Made by a program: the position numbers and the translations under genes. This document shows, one piece after another, positions 51,406-60,315 of a stretch of 64,000 bases of DNA; the first letter of the stretch is position 1; each line of letters begins with the position of its first letter. The notes beneath the pieces were generated by a model that was not told where the DNA came from, did no database searches, and saw nothing but the letters and a program-made list of their open reading frames with translations. Source of the DNA: Thermocrispum agreste DSM 44070 (GTDB lineage Bacteria; Actinomycetota; Actinomycetes; Mycobacteriales; Pseudonocardiaceae); contig NZ_KE386603.1 in the NCBI RefSeq assembly GCF_000427905.1, positions 801,332 to 865,331 of the forward strand, in the 5' to 3' direction.

Positions 51406-53355
51406 TCACGGGATGGTCTTCACCCGGACGGTCCCGCCGGGTTCGACCCGCCCGCCCGGGCGGGGCTCCTGCGCGTAGATCAGCGACAGCCTGCCCTTCC
51501 CGCGTCCCTGGACGACCTCCAGCTTGAGGCCGAGCTGACCGAGGAGCTGGCGAGCTTCCTTCACCGGTTTGGCCACCAGGTTCGGCACCGGGACGGCGTT
51601 GGACACGACCACCTTCACCGTGGTGTCCGTCGGCGTCGCGCCCGCGGCAGGTTCGGTGCGGACGACCATGCCCGCGTCGAGATCCGCAGAGAACTCCGTG
51701 CCGCCGTCGACCGGGTGGAACCCGGCATCCTTCAGCTTCTGGAACGCCTCCTCCTTGGGCAGGCCGGTCACGTCCGGTACCGGCGTCGGCGGCGGGCCCT
51801 TGGACAGCACCAGGGTGACCTCGTCGCCGATGTCGAGCGTGGTGCCCGGCTTGGGCTGCACCCGGATCACCGCGCCCTCCGGCACCGACGGATGGAACTC
51901 GTCGGTCGCCTCGTCGTGCACCGGTTTCAGCTGCACCGCCTTGATGGCCTGTTCGGCTTCCTCCCGGGAGGCGCCTTCGGCGATGTCCGGCACGACGGGC
52001 TTGCCCGCCGAGATCAGCACCGTGACGGTGTCCCCGGCCTGCACCTCGGTGCCCGCCGCCGGCCGGGTCTCGATGACCAGGCCCGCGGCGATGGTGTTGT
52101 GCCGCTGCTCGACGAACTTTGCCTGCAGCTCGGCGGTCTGCAGCGCCTGCGTCGCGCGGTCGCGGGTCATTCCCGCGAGGTCGGGCACCTGTACCGTCGA
52201 ACCGGCCTGGACGAAGATCCACACACCGACCGCCACCAAGCCGGCCACCAGCAGCGCGACCGCGCTCCACCACGCGACCCGCAGCGGGGCGATGCGGCGC
52301 GGCTGGGACGATGCGGTGTCGGCGGGCGGCCGGGCGTCGCGCAGGACGGACGACTGCAGCAGCGTGTCCTTGGGGGAGGGGACGCGCACCGGGTTCATCG
52401 CCGGGACGGTCGCATCGGCCGACGGGTCACCGCCGTTCGGGGGCGGGACGGCGGGTACCGGCACCACCGGAAGGCCGGCCTCGGCGCGCGCCCGGCGCAG
52501 CTCGGTCAGGAACTCCGCGGCGTCCTTCGGGCGCAGCCGCGGGTCCCGCCGGGTCGCCCGGACGACCAGTTCGTCCAACACCGCCGGGATCTCCGGGTTC
52601 ATCGCCCGCGGGCTGGGCACGTCCGTGTTGACGTGCTGATAGGCCACCGACAGGGCGGTGTCACCGGAGAACGCCGGCTTGCCGGTGAGCATCTCGTAGA
52701 GCAGCAGGCCGGTCGAGTAGACGTCGCTGCGTTCGCTGGCCTCGCCGGTCTCCACCTGCTCGGGCGACAGGTAGGCGACCGTTCCGAGGATCACGCTGGA
52801 ACTGGTCGTGCCCGCTCCGGCGATCGCCCGTACCAGGCCGAAGTCGACGACCTTGACCGATCCCTGGCCGGGGTCCTCGGTGTGGCCTGCGCCGTGGCCG
52901 AGCAGCACGTTCTCCGGCTTGACGTCGCGGTGCACCAGGCCGGCCCGATGCGCCGCCGCCAGTCCGGCCAGCACCTGTTCGGTGATCGACACCGCCAGCG
53001 CGGGCGGCAGGGCGCCGCGTTCGTCCAGCAGATCGCGCAGCGTTCCGCCGTCGACCAGCTCCATCACCAGGAACGCGTGGGCCTGGTCGCCGCGGTAGTC
53101 GACGCCCTGGTCGTAGACCCCGACGACGTTCGGATGCTGGAGCCTGGCCGTCGCGAGCGCTTCACGCTGGAAACGCTGAGCCCAGCTGCGGTCGGCGGCG
53201 TACTGCTGGTGCATGACCTTGATGGCCACCGGCCGCTGCAGCCGGGTGTCCATCCCGCGGTAGACGGTCGACATGCCACCGCGTGCGAGCAATCCGGTCA
53301 CCAGGTAGCGATGATCGAGCAATGCCCCCACGAGGGTGGCGTCCCGTCCAGTCAC
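51406..53355 (-). CDS. pknL: Serine/threonine protein kinase with four PASTA domains (PknL-type)
   Basis: A 649-residue membrane kinase. The kinase domain (about 1-285) has GGMSTVYRG, VAIKVMHQ (ATP lysine), HRDVKPENVLL and DFGLV, with LGTVAYLSPEQ as the P+1 region. A Pro-rich linker and a single transmembrane helix (about 355-380) lead to four extracytoplasmic PASTA repeats (starts VQVPDL, PVVPDI, PVPDVT, VPVPNL), which in relatives bind peptidoglycan fragments. It is divergent from the Rv2175c-like gene, which matches the pknL context. Mycobacterial PknL as I recall lacks PASTA domains. Confidence 0.9.
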   Translation of the reverse strand: MTGRDATLVGALLDHRYLVTGLLARGGMSTVYRGMDTRLQRPVAIKVMHQQYAADRSWAQRFQREALATARLQHPNVVGVYDQGVDYRGDQAHAFLVMELVDGGTLRDLLDERGALPPALAVSITEQVLAGLAAAHRAGLVHRDVKPENVLLGHGAGHTEDPGQGSVKVVDFGLVRAIAGAGTTSSSVILGTVAYLSPEQVETGEASERSDVYSTGLLLYEMLTGKPAFSGDTALSVAYQHVNTDVPSPRAMNPEIPAVLDELVVRATRRDPRLRPKDAAEFLTELRRARAEAGLPVVPVPAVPPPNGGDPSADATVPAMNPVRVPSPKDTLLQSSVLRDARPPADTASSQPRRIAPLRVAWWSAVALLVAGLVAVGVWIFVQAGSTVQVPDLAGMTRDRATQALQTAELQAKFVEQRHNTIAAGLVIETRPAAGTEVQAGDTVTVLISAGKPVVPDIAEGASREEAEQAIKAVQLKPVHDEATDEFHPSVPEGAVIRVQPKPGTTLDIGDEVTLVLSKGPPPTPVPDVTGLPKEEAFQKLKDAGFHPVDGGTEFSADLDAGMVVRTEPAAGATPTDTTVKVVVSNAVPVPNLVAKPVKEARQLLGQLGLKLEVVQGRGKGRLSLIYAQEPRPGGRVEPGGTVRVKTIP

Positions 53356-53399
53356 AGCTGCCGATGGTATCCGGGGGCCGACTGTGGCACGCTGACACC

Positions 53400-53768
53400 G
53401 TGGGAGCGATACCAATCGCCGATGACGTGCTGGGTGAGGAAGTCGAGGTCATCGGGTTTGACGAAGCAGCCGCGAAACTCGGAATCTCCGCAGGAAAACT
53501 GCGCCAGTTGCTGCGCGACGGGCAGCTGATCGCGATCAAGCGGGACGGCGAAGTGGTCATCCCGGCGGACTTCGTCGGCGACCACGGCCCGGTCAAGGGG
53601 TTGGCAGGCACGCTCACGGTGCTTGCCGACGCCGGATTCACCCCCACCGAGATGCTGCGCTGGTTGTTCGCGGCGGACGAAAGCCTGCCGGGCGTCACGC
53701 CGATCAACGCGCTGCGCACCAACCACGGCACCGAGGTCAAGCGGCGCGCCCAGGCGCTGGCGTTCTAG
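53400..53768 (+). CDS. DNA-binding protein of the Rv2175c family
   Basis: A 122-residue winged-helix DNA-binding protein, related to the mycobacterial PknL substrate Rv2175c. Residues about 18-50 form the HTH (IGFDEAAAKLGISAGKLRQL, then RDGQLIAIKRDG), followed by a C-terminal helical part (TEMLRWLFAADESLPG and VKRRAQALAF). GTG 53400 is 6 nt after CACGCT. With this start the protein begins at the segment after the N-terminal arm that carries the phosphorylated Thr in M. tuberculosis, as I recall it. Confidence 0.85.
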   Translation: MGAIPIADDVLGEEVEVIGFDEAAAKLGISAGKLRQLLRDGQLIAIKRDGEVVIPADFVGDHGPVKGLAGTLTVLADAGFTPTEMLRWLFAADESLPGVTPINALRTNHGTEVKRRAQALAF

Positions 53769-53793
53769 TCCGGCACGTTCGAGGTCCACACGG

Positions 53794-53834
53794 CCGCGCC
53801 GCCGGGTGGTCACGGCAGACACCCGGCGGCGCGG
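53794..53834. terminator. Bidirectional terminator hairpin
   Basis: CCGCGCCGCCGGGTG (53794-53808) and CACCCGGCGGCGCGG (53820-53834) form a perfect 15-bp stem around an 11-nt loop, between the convergent Rv2175c-like and LLM genes. No T-run, so the mechanism is uncertain. Confidence 0.7.
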
Positions 53835-53873
53835 TCACGTTCTTCGGTGGAAACGTCCGGCCCGCCGTCCGGT

Positions 53874-54659
53874 TCAGCTGATCGAGTCCCGCCACTTCAG
53901 CCAGGTGCGCAGCGTGGACAGGTCCATGTCCGGGCCGGTGGTCTGCGGGACGAACTGAGTGACGCCGAGCTGCAGCAGCTTCTCCGCGTTGTCGCCAGGT
54001 TCACCCCGGACGAACACCGCGCGTTCGATCTCGTTCGGGTCCCGCCCGACCGCGGCACAGTGCTCGTCGAGGATGCGGCTCTTGCGCTCCACGACGTCCA
54101 CGTCACCGATCACGTGCCAGATGTCGGCGCGTTCGGCGACCATGCGCAGCGTCTTGCGCTCCCCACCGCCCGCGATGAGCAGCGGGATACGCCTGGTCGG
54201 CGGCGGGTTGAGCTTGCTCAGCCGCTTCTCGATGCGGGGCAGGGCCTCCCGCAGGTCGTTCAGCCTGCTGCCCGCCGTGCCGAACTCGTAGCCGTACTCG
54301 GTGTAGTCCTTCTCGAACCATCCGGCGCCGATGCCCAGGATGAGCCTGCCGCCGCTGATGTGGTCGACGGTGCGCGCCATGTCGGCCAGCAGGTCCGGGT
54401 TCCGGTAGCTGTTGCAGGTCACCAGCGCGCCGAACTCGGCACGGGACGTGCTCTCCGCCCACGCGGCGAGCATGGTCCAGCACTCGAAGTGCTTGCCGTC
54501 CGGGTCGCCGTAAAGCGGATAGAAGTGGTCCCACGTGTACAGAATGTCGGCGCCCAGGTCCTCGGCTTCCTGCGCCGCGCGGCGGATGTCGGCGTAGTCG
54601 GCGTGCTGCGGGTGGATCTGCAGCGCGATGCGAATCGGCTTGTTGGGGGTAGGCGTCAT
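53874..54659 (-). CDS. LLM-class F420-dependent oxidoreductase
   Basis: A 261-residue TIM-barrel oxidoreductase of the luciferase-like class, F420 branch. Visible motifs are ALQIHPQHADYADIRRAAQE, LYTWDHFYP, TMLAAWAEST, LGIGAGWFEKDY and PLLIAGGGERKTLRMVAERAD. Substrate unknown. TACGGT ends 6 nt before the ATG on the minus strand, so it is probably leaderless. It occupies the place where mptA lies in mycobacteria, between the polyprenyl synthase and Rv2175c. Confidence 0.88.
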   Translation of the reverse strand: MTPTPNKPIRIALQIHPQHADYADIRRAAQEAEDLGADILYTWDHFYPLYGDPDGKHFECWTMLAAWAESTSRAEFGALVTCNSYRNPDLLADMARTVDHISGGRLILGIGAGWFEKDYTEYGYEFGTAGSRLNDLREALPRIEKRLSKLNPPPTRRIPLLIAGGGERKTLRMVAERADIWHVIGDVDVVERKSRILDEHCAAVGRDPNEIERAVFVRGEPGDNAEKLLQLGVTQFVPQTTGPDMDLSTLRTWLKWRDSIS

Positions 54660-54705
54660 GTTTTCACCGTACGCGCGCGATGTGGGGTGGTGATCAAGTT
54701 GCGCT

Positions 54706-55785
54706 TCATCGGCGCCGTTGTGTGGCGGCATGGGCAAGCTTGGTCAGTTCGGTGGCCGCCGGCTCGCCGATGCCTGCCGCGGCCAGGGTGTTCAGGGCGC
54801 GTTCGGTGAGTTCGGCGATGCGGTGCTCGACCGCCTCGACCGCGCCGACGTCGACGAGGGCCCGCCGGGCACGCTGCAGCACGTCGTGGGTCAGCTCGGG
54901 GTTGCCGATCGCCTGGGTGATGGCTTCCACGGCGCCCTCGTCGTCCTGGTCGCGGGCTCGCTCGATGCCGAGTGCCACCAGCAGCGTCCGCTTGCCCTCG
55001 CGCAGGTCGTCGCCTGCCGGTTTGCCGGTGACCTCGGGATTGCCGAAGACGCCGAGCAGGTCGTCGCGCAGCTGGAACGCCACCCCGATGTCGGTGCCGA
55101 ACGACCGCAGGGCGGTGGTGAGGTCGTCGGCCGCACCGGCCAGCCTGGCTCCCAGCTCCAGCGGGCGTGCCACCGTGTAGGCGGCGGTCTTCAGTTCGCT
55201 GACCCGCAGGGCGGCTTCCGGGCTGGCGTCGCCGGTGGCTTGCGTGTGGACGTCGAGGTACTGGCCGGCCAGGACCTCGGTGCGCATCGCTTCCCACACC
55301 GGGCGGGCCGCGGCGAGCGCGTCCGCGGGAAGGTCCGCGGCGGCGAACATGTCGTCCGCCCACACCAGGGCCAGGTCGCCGATCAGCACGGCGGCTGCGA
55401 GCCCGAACCCCTCGGCGGTGCCCAGCCAGCGCTGTTGCCGGTGCTTGGTGGCGAACGCGACATGAACCGTGGGCGCCCCGCGGCGGATCGCCGAGGCGTC
55501 CATCAAGTCGTCGTGGATGAGGGCACAGGCTTGGATCAGCTCCAGCGACGCCGCCGCGTGCAGCGCCCCTTCGGCCGCCGGGCCGTCCGCGGCGCCACCT
55601 GCCGCCCGCCAGCCCCACCAGGCGAAGGTCGGCCGCAGGCGCTTGCCCCCGTTGAGCACGAACGCGCGCAGCGCCGCCACCGCCTCGCCGAACGGCTGGT
55701 ACTTCTCGGCGAGGTCGCCGGCCGCTCGGGCGAGGTAGTGCTCGAGGACGCGCTGGACGGCTGCGGGCAGGTCGGTGTCTGTCAC
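54706..55785 (-). CDS. idsA2: Polyprenyl (geranylgeranyl-type) diphosphate synthase
   Basis: Chain-elongating trans-prenyltransferase of 359 residues. GGKRLRP is the IPP-binding motif (about 50-56). The first aspartate-rich motif is DDLMD (about 98-102), and the second is FQLRDDLLGVFG (about 234-245) followed by KPAGDDLREGKRT. Chain length cannot be decided from sequence alone. The position beside a metF-like gene matches idsA2 (Rv2173) in M. tuberculosis. It is divergent from metF. Confidence 0.9.
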   Translation of the reverse strand: MTDTDLPAAVQRVLEHYLARAAGDLAEKYQPFGEAVAALRAFVLNGGKRLRPTFAWWGWRAAGGAADGPAAEGALHAAASLELIQACALIHDDLMDASAIRRGAPTVHVAFATKHRQQRWLGTAEGFGLAAAVLIGDLALVWADDMFAAADLPADALAAARPVWEAMRTEVLAGQYLDVHTQATGDASPEAALRVSELKTAAYTVARPLELGARLAGAADDLTTALRSFGTDIGVAFQLRDDLLGVFGNPEVTGKPAGDDLREGKRTLLVALGIERARDQDDEGAVEAITQAIGNPELTHDVLQRARRALVDVGAVEAVEHRIAELTERALNTLAAAGIGEPAATELTKLAHAATQRRR

Positions 55786-55911
55786 GCGCCTATCGTCCGT
55801 CGTCGCCGGTGCACATGCGCGTGCGGGGCGGTGTGTGGGCTCGGTTGCGGGAGCTTTCTCCCGGATCTTGGGAACAATTCCCGGTCTGCGGACGATTGTT
55901 ACTCTGTGTAC

Positions 55912-56796
55912 ATGAGCTCGGTGCTGTCCAGAATCTCCGGCGAGGCACCCACGTTCTCGGTGGAGTTCTTCCCGCCCCGTGACGCCGAGGAGGAGGCGAT
56001 CCTGTGGCGGTCGATCCGCGAGCTCGAATCGTTCGACCCGGCCTACATGTCGATCACCTACGGCGCGGGCGGGAGCAAGCGCGACGGCACCATCCGCAGC
56101 ATCGCCAGGGTGGCGCAGGAGACCACGCTGGTGCCGATGGCGCACCTGACGGCGGTGGACCACTCGGTGGCCGAGCTGCGCAACGTGATCGGCCACTACG
56201 CCGCGGTCGGGGTGCGGAACGTGCTGGCGCTGCGTGGCGACCCGCCGGGGGACATCCACGGTGAGTGGGTGCCGCACCCGGAGGGGCTGAACTACGCCTA
56301 CGAACTCGTCGAGCTGATCCGTTCGCTCGGTGATTTCTGCGTCGGGGTGTCGGCCTTCCCGTACGGGCATCCGCACTCGCCGGATCTGCAGACCGACACC
56401 CGCTACCTGGTGCGCAAGTTCCAGGCGGGGGCGGAGTTCGCCATCGCCCAGTTGTTCCACGAGGCCGACGACTTCCTCCGGCTGCGGGACAGGCTGGCCG
56501 CCGCGGGGGTGGATGCGCCGCTGCTGCCCGGCGTGATGCCGCTGACCACGCCGCGGACGCTGCACAAGACGATCGAGCTGTCCGGCGCGCCCGCCCCGGA
56601 GTGGCTGCTGCGCAGGCTGGAGCCGCTGGCCGACGACAAGAAGGCGTTCCGGGCCGAAGGGCTGGACGTGACCACCGAGCTGTGCGAGCGGCTGCTCGCC
56701 GAGGGCGTGCCGAACCTGCACTTCTACACGTTCAACCGGTCCAAGGCGACCAGGGAAGTGGTGACCCGGCTCGGCCTGGTTCCGGTCCGGGCGTGA
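55912..56796 (+). CDS. metF: Methylenetetrahydrofolate reductase family protein
   Basis: A 294-residue TIM barrel. FSVEFFPPRDAEEEA (about 15-29), FDPAYMSITYGAGGSKRDGT, VLALRGDPPGD, FGADFFITQ-like QAGAEFAIAQLFHEAD and PGVMPLTT match MetF, which reduces 5,10-methylene-THF to 5-methyl-THF for methionine synthesis. Its neighbourhood resembles Rv2172c. TACTCT ends 6 nt before the ATG, so the transcript is probably leaderless. Confidence 0.93.
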   Translation: MSSVLSRISGEAPTFSVEFFPPRDAEEEAILWRSIRELESFDPAYMSITYGAGGSKRDGTIRSIARVAQETTLVPMAHLTAVDHSVAELRNVIGHYAAVGVRNVLALRGDPPGDIHGEWVPHPEGLNYAYELVELIRSLGDFCVGVSAFPYGHPHSPDLQTDTRYLVRKFQAGAEFAIAQLFHEADDFLRLRDRLAAAGVDAPLLPGVMPLTTPRTLHKTIELSGAPAPEWLLRRLEPLADDKKAFRAEGLDVTTELCERLLAEGVPNLHFYTFNRSKATREVVTRLGLVPVRA

Positions 56797-56839
56797 GTCG
56801 TGGCCGCGGACGGTTGCCTGCGGAGGTAGCCTGCCGGGC

Positions 56840-58519
56840 ATGGCAGAGGGCATCCACGACACCTGCAACACCTTCGTCGACGAGTTCGCCGCGGCTCACC
56901 CAGTGGAAGCCACGTCGCTGGGGATCCCGGGCCACGACGACAAGCTGACCGACTACTCGCCGGACGGCGTGGCCCAGCGCGCCGAATTGGCTCGCCGCGC
57001 GTTGGCGGCGGTCCGCGCAGCGGAGCCGGCGGACGACTCCGAGCGGGTGGCCAAAGCCGTGTTCACCGAGCGGGTGGGGCTGGCCGTCGAGCTGCACGAG
57101 GCGAACCTGGATCTGGCGCCGCTGAACACCATCGCCAGCCCGGCGCACGAGATCCGCATGGTGTTCGACCTGATGCCACAACGGACCGCGGAGGACTGGC
57201 AAGCCATCGCCGCCCGGTTGCACGCGGTGCCTGCCGCGCTCGCCGGGTACCGGGCATCGCTGCTGGAAGCCCTCGATCGCGGTCGTGCGCCTGCGCTGCG
57301 CCAGGTTGCCAAGGTCGCCGAGCAGTGCGAGGTGTGGGCCGGCCTCCACGGTTCCGAGGGCTACTTCCAGAAGCTGGCGTCGGCGGCGGCAGGCGCGTCG
57401 ATCGACGAAGCATTGCGCCGCGAGGTGGAGCGCCGGTGCGCGGAAGCGCAGGAGGCCTACGCCGAGTTCGCCGGGTTCCTGCGTGCCGAGCTGGCGCCGG
57501 TGGCCAGGAGCACCGACGCGGTCGGCAGGGACGAGTACGCGCTGTGGTCGCGGGTGTTCCTCGGCTCCGCGGTGGACCTGGAGGAGGCCTACGAGTGGGG
57601 CTGGCACGAGTTCGCCGAGCTCGAGCGGGAAATGCGCCAGATCGGTCAGCGCATCAAGCCGGGGGGTTCGCTGGCCGAGGTGGCCGAAGCGCTGGATGCC
57701 GACCCGCGCTATCGCGTGGTCGGCCAGGACGCGTTTCAGCAGTGGATGCAGCAGCACTCCGACGAGGCGGTGCGGGCGCTGCAGGGTACGCACTTCGAGA
57801 TCCCCGGCGAGCTGACCCGGCTGGAATGCCTGATCGCACCGCCGGGAGGGTCGGTCGGCGCGTACTACACCGGGCCGTCGGAGGACTTCAGCAGGCCCGG
57901 CAGGATGTGGTGGTCCATCCCGGCCGACCGGGAGGAATTCAGCACGTGGCGTGAGCTGAGCGTGGTCTACCACGAGGGCGTGCCCGGGCATCACCTGCAG
58001 ATCGGCACCAGCGTGTACGAGAAGTCGCTGAACCGGTTCCAGCGGCTGATGAGCACCACGTCCGGACTGGCCGAGGGCTGGGCGTTGTACGCCGAGCTGC
58101 TCATGCGCGACCTGGGCTTTCTGGAGGACGACGGCAACCTGCTCGGCATGCTGGACGGGCAGCTGTTCCGGGCCGCGCGGGTGATCGTGGACATCGGGAT
58201 GCACCTGGAGCTGGAGATCCCGCGGGGCACGGGATTCCACGAAGGCGAGCGGTGGACGCCGGATCTCGGCCTGGAGTTCATGCTCACCCGGACGATCACC
58301 GACCCGGCGCACGTGCGGGACGAGATCGACCGCTACCTGGGCTGGCCGGGCCAGGCGCCCGCGTACAAGATCGGCGAGCGGCTGTGGCTGGCCGCCCGCG
58401 AGGACGCCCGGCGGCGGGCCGGGGCGGCGTTCGACCTGAAGGAGTTCCACACCAGGGCGTTGCGCCTGGGTGGGATGGGGCTGGACACGTTGCGCGAGCA
58501 GCTGGCCGCGTTGTACTGA
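56840..58519 (+). CDS. DUF885 family metallopeptidase-like protein
   Basis: A 559-residue, mostly helical protein. The zinc-type motif YHEGVPGHHLQIGTS (about residues 375-389) and the downstream Glu in GLAEGWALYAELLM fit the gluzincin-like DUF885 family (M32/M49-type carboxypeptidase relatives). TAGCCT ends 7 nt before the ATG. There is no signal peptide, so it is cytoplasmic. Substrate unknown. Confidence 0.88.
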   Translation: MAEGIHDTCNTFVDEFAAAHPVEATSLGIPGHDDKLTDYSPDGVAQRAELARRALAAVRAAEPADDSERVAKAVFTERVGLAVELHEANLDLAPLNTIASPAHEIRMVFDLMPQRTAEDWQAIAARLHAVPAALAGYRASLLEALDRGRAPALRQVAKVAEQCEVWAGLHGSEGYFQKLASAAAGASIDEALRREVERRCAEAQEAYAEFAGFLRAELAPVARSTDAVGRDEYALWSRVFLGSAVDLEEAYEWGWHEFAELEREMRQIGQRIKPGGSLAEVAEALDADPRYRVVGQDAFQQWMQQHSDEAVRALQGTHFEIPGELTRLECLIAPPGGSVGAYYTGPSEDFSRPGRMWWSIPADREEFSTWRELSVVYHEGVPGHHLQIGTSVYEKSLNRFQRLMSTTSGLAEGWALYAELLMRDLGFLEDDGNLLGMLDGQLFRAARVIVDIGMHLELEIPRGTGFHEGERWTPDLGLEFMLTRTITDPAHVRDEIDRYLGWPGQAPAYKIGERLWLAAREDARRRAGAAFDLKEFHTRALRLGGMGLDTLREQLAALY

Positions 58520-59009
58520 CTCCGGCCGTGCGGCACTGGTGGTCGTGCCTCGCCGTGGGCCCTGGCGAGCCTCCGGTCCGGAGCATTGGCCGGCCGCCTG
58601 GTACCGATGCGCGTCCATGGTCCGCCGCGGCTCGGCCCCGTGGCGTGCTGGCCGGTCCTGCCCTGGTCCGTGCCTGGTTTGTCGTGCGGGCTTCAGCTCG
58701 GCGGTCGCTCTGGTGCTGTCACGTCGTGCCCTGTTGTGCCCGGCTCCGTCGGTGGTGCTGGCGGTCCGCTCCGGCGCCGACGCCCGAGCCAAAGTCGGAG
58801 GACCACCTTTCCGGCGGCTGCCGGGTCGTGCCCTGACCGCCGGGTCGTGACTCCGGCCGTTCGGCGCGCGGTGTCCGACCGAGTCGTTCAGCGCACAGTG
58901 TCCGGCAGGGGCGTTCCGGGGGCGATCACGGTCCGCGCTCTTGGTCCGGCCTTGCCGGAGCCGGCATGCGCTCGCCCTGGCGGCGTTCTGCGGTGTTCGC
59001 CGGGTCGCG
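58520..59009. other. Non-coding gap between DUF885 and GNAT genes
   Basis: About 490 bases with no supported gene on either strand. The 13-nt TGACTCCGGCCGT at the DUF885 stop (58517-58529) recurs at 58848-58860, and GTGTCCG-containing short repeats follow (58870-58910). Composition is G/T-rich and unlike the coding regions around it. Confidence 0.5.
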
Positions 59010-59567
59010 TCAGTCGAGGGGGAGGCTGCGGCCGAGGACGGCGAACGGCCGCGGGTCGCCTGCGAACCGGTAGTGCCGGAGCACGTCGGTGAAGCCGAGG
59101 CGGCGATACAGGCGCCAGGCTCTGCTGGGGCCCTCCGGGGTGGACAGCAGCACCCTCGGCTGCCGCTGATCCGCCAGCAGGGTGCGCACCAGCTCCTCGC
59201 CGATTCCGCTGCCCTGGCTGTCCGGCCGCACGTGCAGCTCGGTGAGCTCGAAGTAGTCGTCGAGGGGGTCGGTCGGCTCGCCACGGGCCATCAGCCCGGC
59301 GCGGACCTGCTCGTGCCACCACTGCCCAGGTCGGCCGCGATAGCCGTAGGCCAGGCCGATCATGGTTCCTTCGGCGTCGAGGGCGGTCACGTTGCGCCAG
59401 CCCTCGCGCAGCATGTGCGCCAGCCACATCGGGGCACGCTGCTCGGCCGTGCCCGGCGGGTAGCGCATGGCCTGCACGTAGAGATCGAGTGATTCGGGCA
59501 GCCGCTGCCGGAACTCGGCGGGCGTGAGTTCGACGTAGCGGACGGTGCGCGAGGGCATCGTTGTCAC
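59010..59567 (-). CDS. GNAT-family N-acetyltransferase
   Basis: A 185-residue acetyltransferase. The acetyl-CoA motif is ELHVRPDSQGSGIGEELVRT (about 115-134), with the beta-bulge strand YFELTELHV before it and LYRRLGFTDVLRHYRF near the end. GTG 59567 follows GGGAGGCGG, and ATG 59558 is the alternative. The acceptor is unknown. It is divergent from the SOS-controlled HEPN gene. Confidence 0.9.
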   Translation of the reverse strand: MTTMPSRTVRYVELTPAEFRQRLPESLDLYVQAMRYPPGTAEQRAPMWLAHMLREGWRNVTALDAEGTMIGLAYGYRGRPGQWWHEQVRAGLMARGEPTDPLDDYFELTELHVRPDSQGSGIGEELVRTLLADQRQPRVLLSTPEGPSRAWRLYRRLGFTDVLRHYRFAGDPRPFAVLGRSLPLD

Positions 59568-59646
59568 GACCGCCTCCCTCCCTCGCTCTCGGTGAGAAGT
59601 CTAATCGCGAACGCGCTGACGAGGACACTTTTGCCGGACCGGGCTG

Positions 59647-59701
59647 TTGCCCGCCTTCGAACATATGTGCTAATGTTCCCAGTGTTCGAACATGTGTTCG
59701 G
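59647..59701 (+). promoter_or_regulatory. SOS promoter with two LexA boxes upstream of the HEPN gene
   Basis: TTGCCC (59647-59652), 18 nt and TAATGT (59671-59676) form a promoter. TCGAAC-ATAT-GTGCTA (59657-59672) is a half-good LexA box between -35 and -10. TCGAAC-ATGT-GTTCGG (59686-59701) matches the actinobacterial LexA consensus TCGAAC-N4-GTTCGA at all but one position. The gene at 59794 should be induced by DNA damage. Confidence 0.85.
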
Positions 59702-59793
59702 AAGCGGTCTCGGGTGTGGCCCGGCGGCGATCGGGGAAGCGCCGCCGGGCATTCGCTTCGCGGTCCGCCGACGAAGGAGTGGAGGGGAGCAGC

Positions 59794-60315
59794 ATGGCTG
59801 GCACCATGGCCCGGCAGCCCTCGCCCGGCGCCCCGGTCGCCCCGATGGCGCGTTCGTTGCTGGCGCAGGCCAGGCGGACGCTGGGCGATGCGGAGTGGGC
59901 CGACAAGCCCGCCGAGCGGTTCACCGCGGCCTATGCCGCGGCGCTGCGAGCGGCCGCCGCCGTGCTGGTGGCGCGTGGCAGGCCGCACCGGGGGCGGGCG
60001 AAGCCGGCCAGCAGCTGGGTGCTGTTGGAGGTCTCCGCGCCCGAGCTGGCCGAGTGGGCGAGGTTCTTCGCCGCGCACTCCGGTCTGCACGATGCCGCGC
60101 AGGCGGGCATCAGCGGCCGGATCAGCCGGCGCACGGCCGACGATCTGGTGCGGCAGGCGGGCCAGTTCACCGAGCTGGCCACGCGCGCGGTGTATGCGGG
60201 CCCGCCGCAGGGTGTGCGTGCGCGCGGTGTCCGGCGTGCTGGTCAGCGCAGGGTGGTGCCGGGCGAAAGCGCCGCGGTGCGTGTCCCGGCGCAGCGAGAC
60301 CTGCGGTCCGCCTGA
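59794..60315 (+). CDS. SAV_6107-family HEPN-domain protein, SOS-controlled
   Basis: A 173-residue helical protein. The region AERFTAAYAAALRAAAAVLVAR (about 28-50) and LEVSAPELAEWARFF matches the actinobacterial SAV_6107 HEPN family, whose genes often lie in DNA-damage-inducible cassettes beside imuB or dnaE2. Neither is seen here within the window. ATG 59794 follows GGAGGGGAGC. Two LexA boxes lie upstream. The stop overlaps the next gene by 1 nt, so they form an operon. The C-terminus is rich in Arg and Val and may be disordered. Confidence 0.82.
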   Translation: MAGTMARQPSPGAPVAPMARSLLAQARRTLGDAEWADKPAERFTAAYAAALRAAAAVLVARGRPHRGRAKPASSWVLLEVSAPELAEWARFFAAHSGLHDAAQAGISGRISRRTADDLVRQAGQFTELATRAVYAGPPQGVRARGVRRAGQRRVVPGESAAVRVPAQRDLRSA

